The translations under genes and the position numbers were made by a program. From Deltaproteobacteria bacterium (GTDB lineage Bacteria > Lernaellota > Lernaellaia > JACKCT01): a stretch of DNA of 64,000 nt. The DNA is taken from NCBI GenBank assembly GCA_027493875.1, contig JAOSJX010000007.1:1-64000 (forward strand). Direction: 5' to 3'. Each line of letters begins with the position of its first letter. Within the stretch, counting starts at the first letter, position 1. This document shows positions 63,812 to 64,000 of this stretch, in pieces. The notes below the pieces were generated by a model, which saw only the letters and a program-made list of their open reading frames with translations, made no database searches and was not told where the DNA came from.

Positions 63812-64000
63812 TTAAAGATGAACGATCTTAATCGCGCTCTCCGCCCAACGATCCCGCAAGTACTCGACAACGAGGCGTCGATGGCACCGGTCGGCGATAT
63901 CTTCGCTGCAAAGCAACACCGAGGGACCGTTAAAAAACTCTCTGCCCAAATTCTCGATGTGGCGCTCTTCAATTAGTCCGATAAAACGTTTCTCATATTC
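63812..64000 (-). CDS. DUF488-family protein, 3' end only
   Basis: The last 62 residues of a gene that continues past the right edge: YEKRFIGLIEERHIENLGRE, FFNGPSVLLCSEDIADRCHR, RLVVEYLRDRWAESAIKIVH, L. The motif VLLCSE...CHRRLVVEYL is the hallmark of DUF488, a small protein of unknown function with a conserved Cys-x-Glu and Cys-His-Arg. Stop TAA at 63812-63814, followed by the dual OB-type gene. Confidence 0.8.
   Translation of the reverse strand, partial: EYEKRFIGLIEERHIENLGREFFNGPSVLLCSEDIADRCHRRLVVEYLRDRWAESAIKIVHL

Overview
The window is a 64 kb piece of a high-G+C, Gram-negative bacterial chromosome. Type II secretion pseudopilins, an OprP-like porin, several lipoproteins and periplasmic proteins, and PgpA all imply two membranes. 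No rRNA or tRNA gene, CRISPR array or complete insertion sequence was seen, so taxonomy is an inference. The mix of B12-radical SAM enzymes, SUMF1-type lipoproteins and secreted proteins with aspartate-rich Cys-ending tails suggests a former deltaproteobacterium or a neighbouring uncultivated lineage.

Layout. 1-2249: three overlapping genes ending in a B12-binding radical SAM enzyme. 2377-5296: a YfhO-like membrane protein coupled to a WD40 protein. 5309-8321 (minus): a membrane-anchored beta-propeller protein, a small membrane protein and a DUF362/ferredoxin protein. 8403-12609 (minus): SUMF1-type lipoprotein, gyrB and pgpA. 12777-16527: pseudopilin operon gspG-H-I-J-K. 16552-20403 (minus): response regulator, hybrid histidine kinase, membrane protein and a BtuF-like binding protein. 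20548-25682: redox/lipid cluster (FadH-like, DUF2156, second old-yellow-enzyme protein, atypical SDR). 25708-28038: toxin-antitoxin/nuclease islet. 28124-37175: porin, SGNH hydrolase with TPR-like repeats, 29-repeat LRR lipoprotein overlapping a SUMF1 lipoprotein, AlkB-type hydroxylase, DUF3108 protein. 37211-43598: large subtilase, membrane-tethered nuclease, a duplicated stump of the subtilase, YgbA, acetyltransferase, SGNH hydrolase. 43723-47216: glycosyltransferase, MntA/HepT pair with an interrupted HepT, Nramp-family transporter. 47536-55270: second radical SAM enzyme, valS, O-methyltransferase, a second D-rich Cys-tailed secreted protein, a monooxygenase-fold protein. 55311-59758: rsmG, NifA-like activator, glpK, REP-associated transposase with its REP pair. 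59974-64000: third radical SAM enzyme, ArsA/GET3-like ATPase, truncated DUF1016 protein, dual-OB-type protein and DUF488.

More than 30 recognisable genes need one or more single-base frame corrections, including gyrB and valS, which a living cell should not lose. Several breaks lie in homopolymers. I therefore read most of them as consensus errors and give each gene its full restored extent. Real decay is likely only for the interrupted hepT, the subtilase stump and perhaps the short DUF1016 protein.

The most unusual signals are: two unrelated secreted proteins sharing an Asp-rich, membrane-span-free tail ending in Cys-Gly-Cys; an element bounded by perfect 23-bp inverted repeats inside hepT; a standalone lower-GC protein with a PD-(D/E)XK-like motif; the LRR/SUMF1 lipoprotein pair; and small dispersed repeats, one of which supplies the first codons of gspJ.
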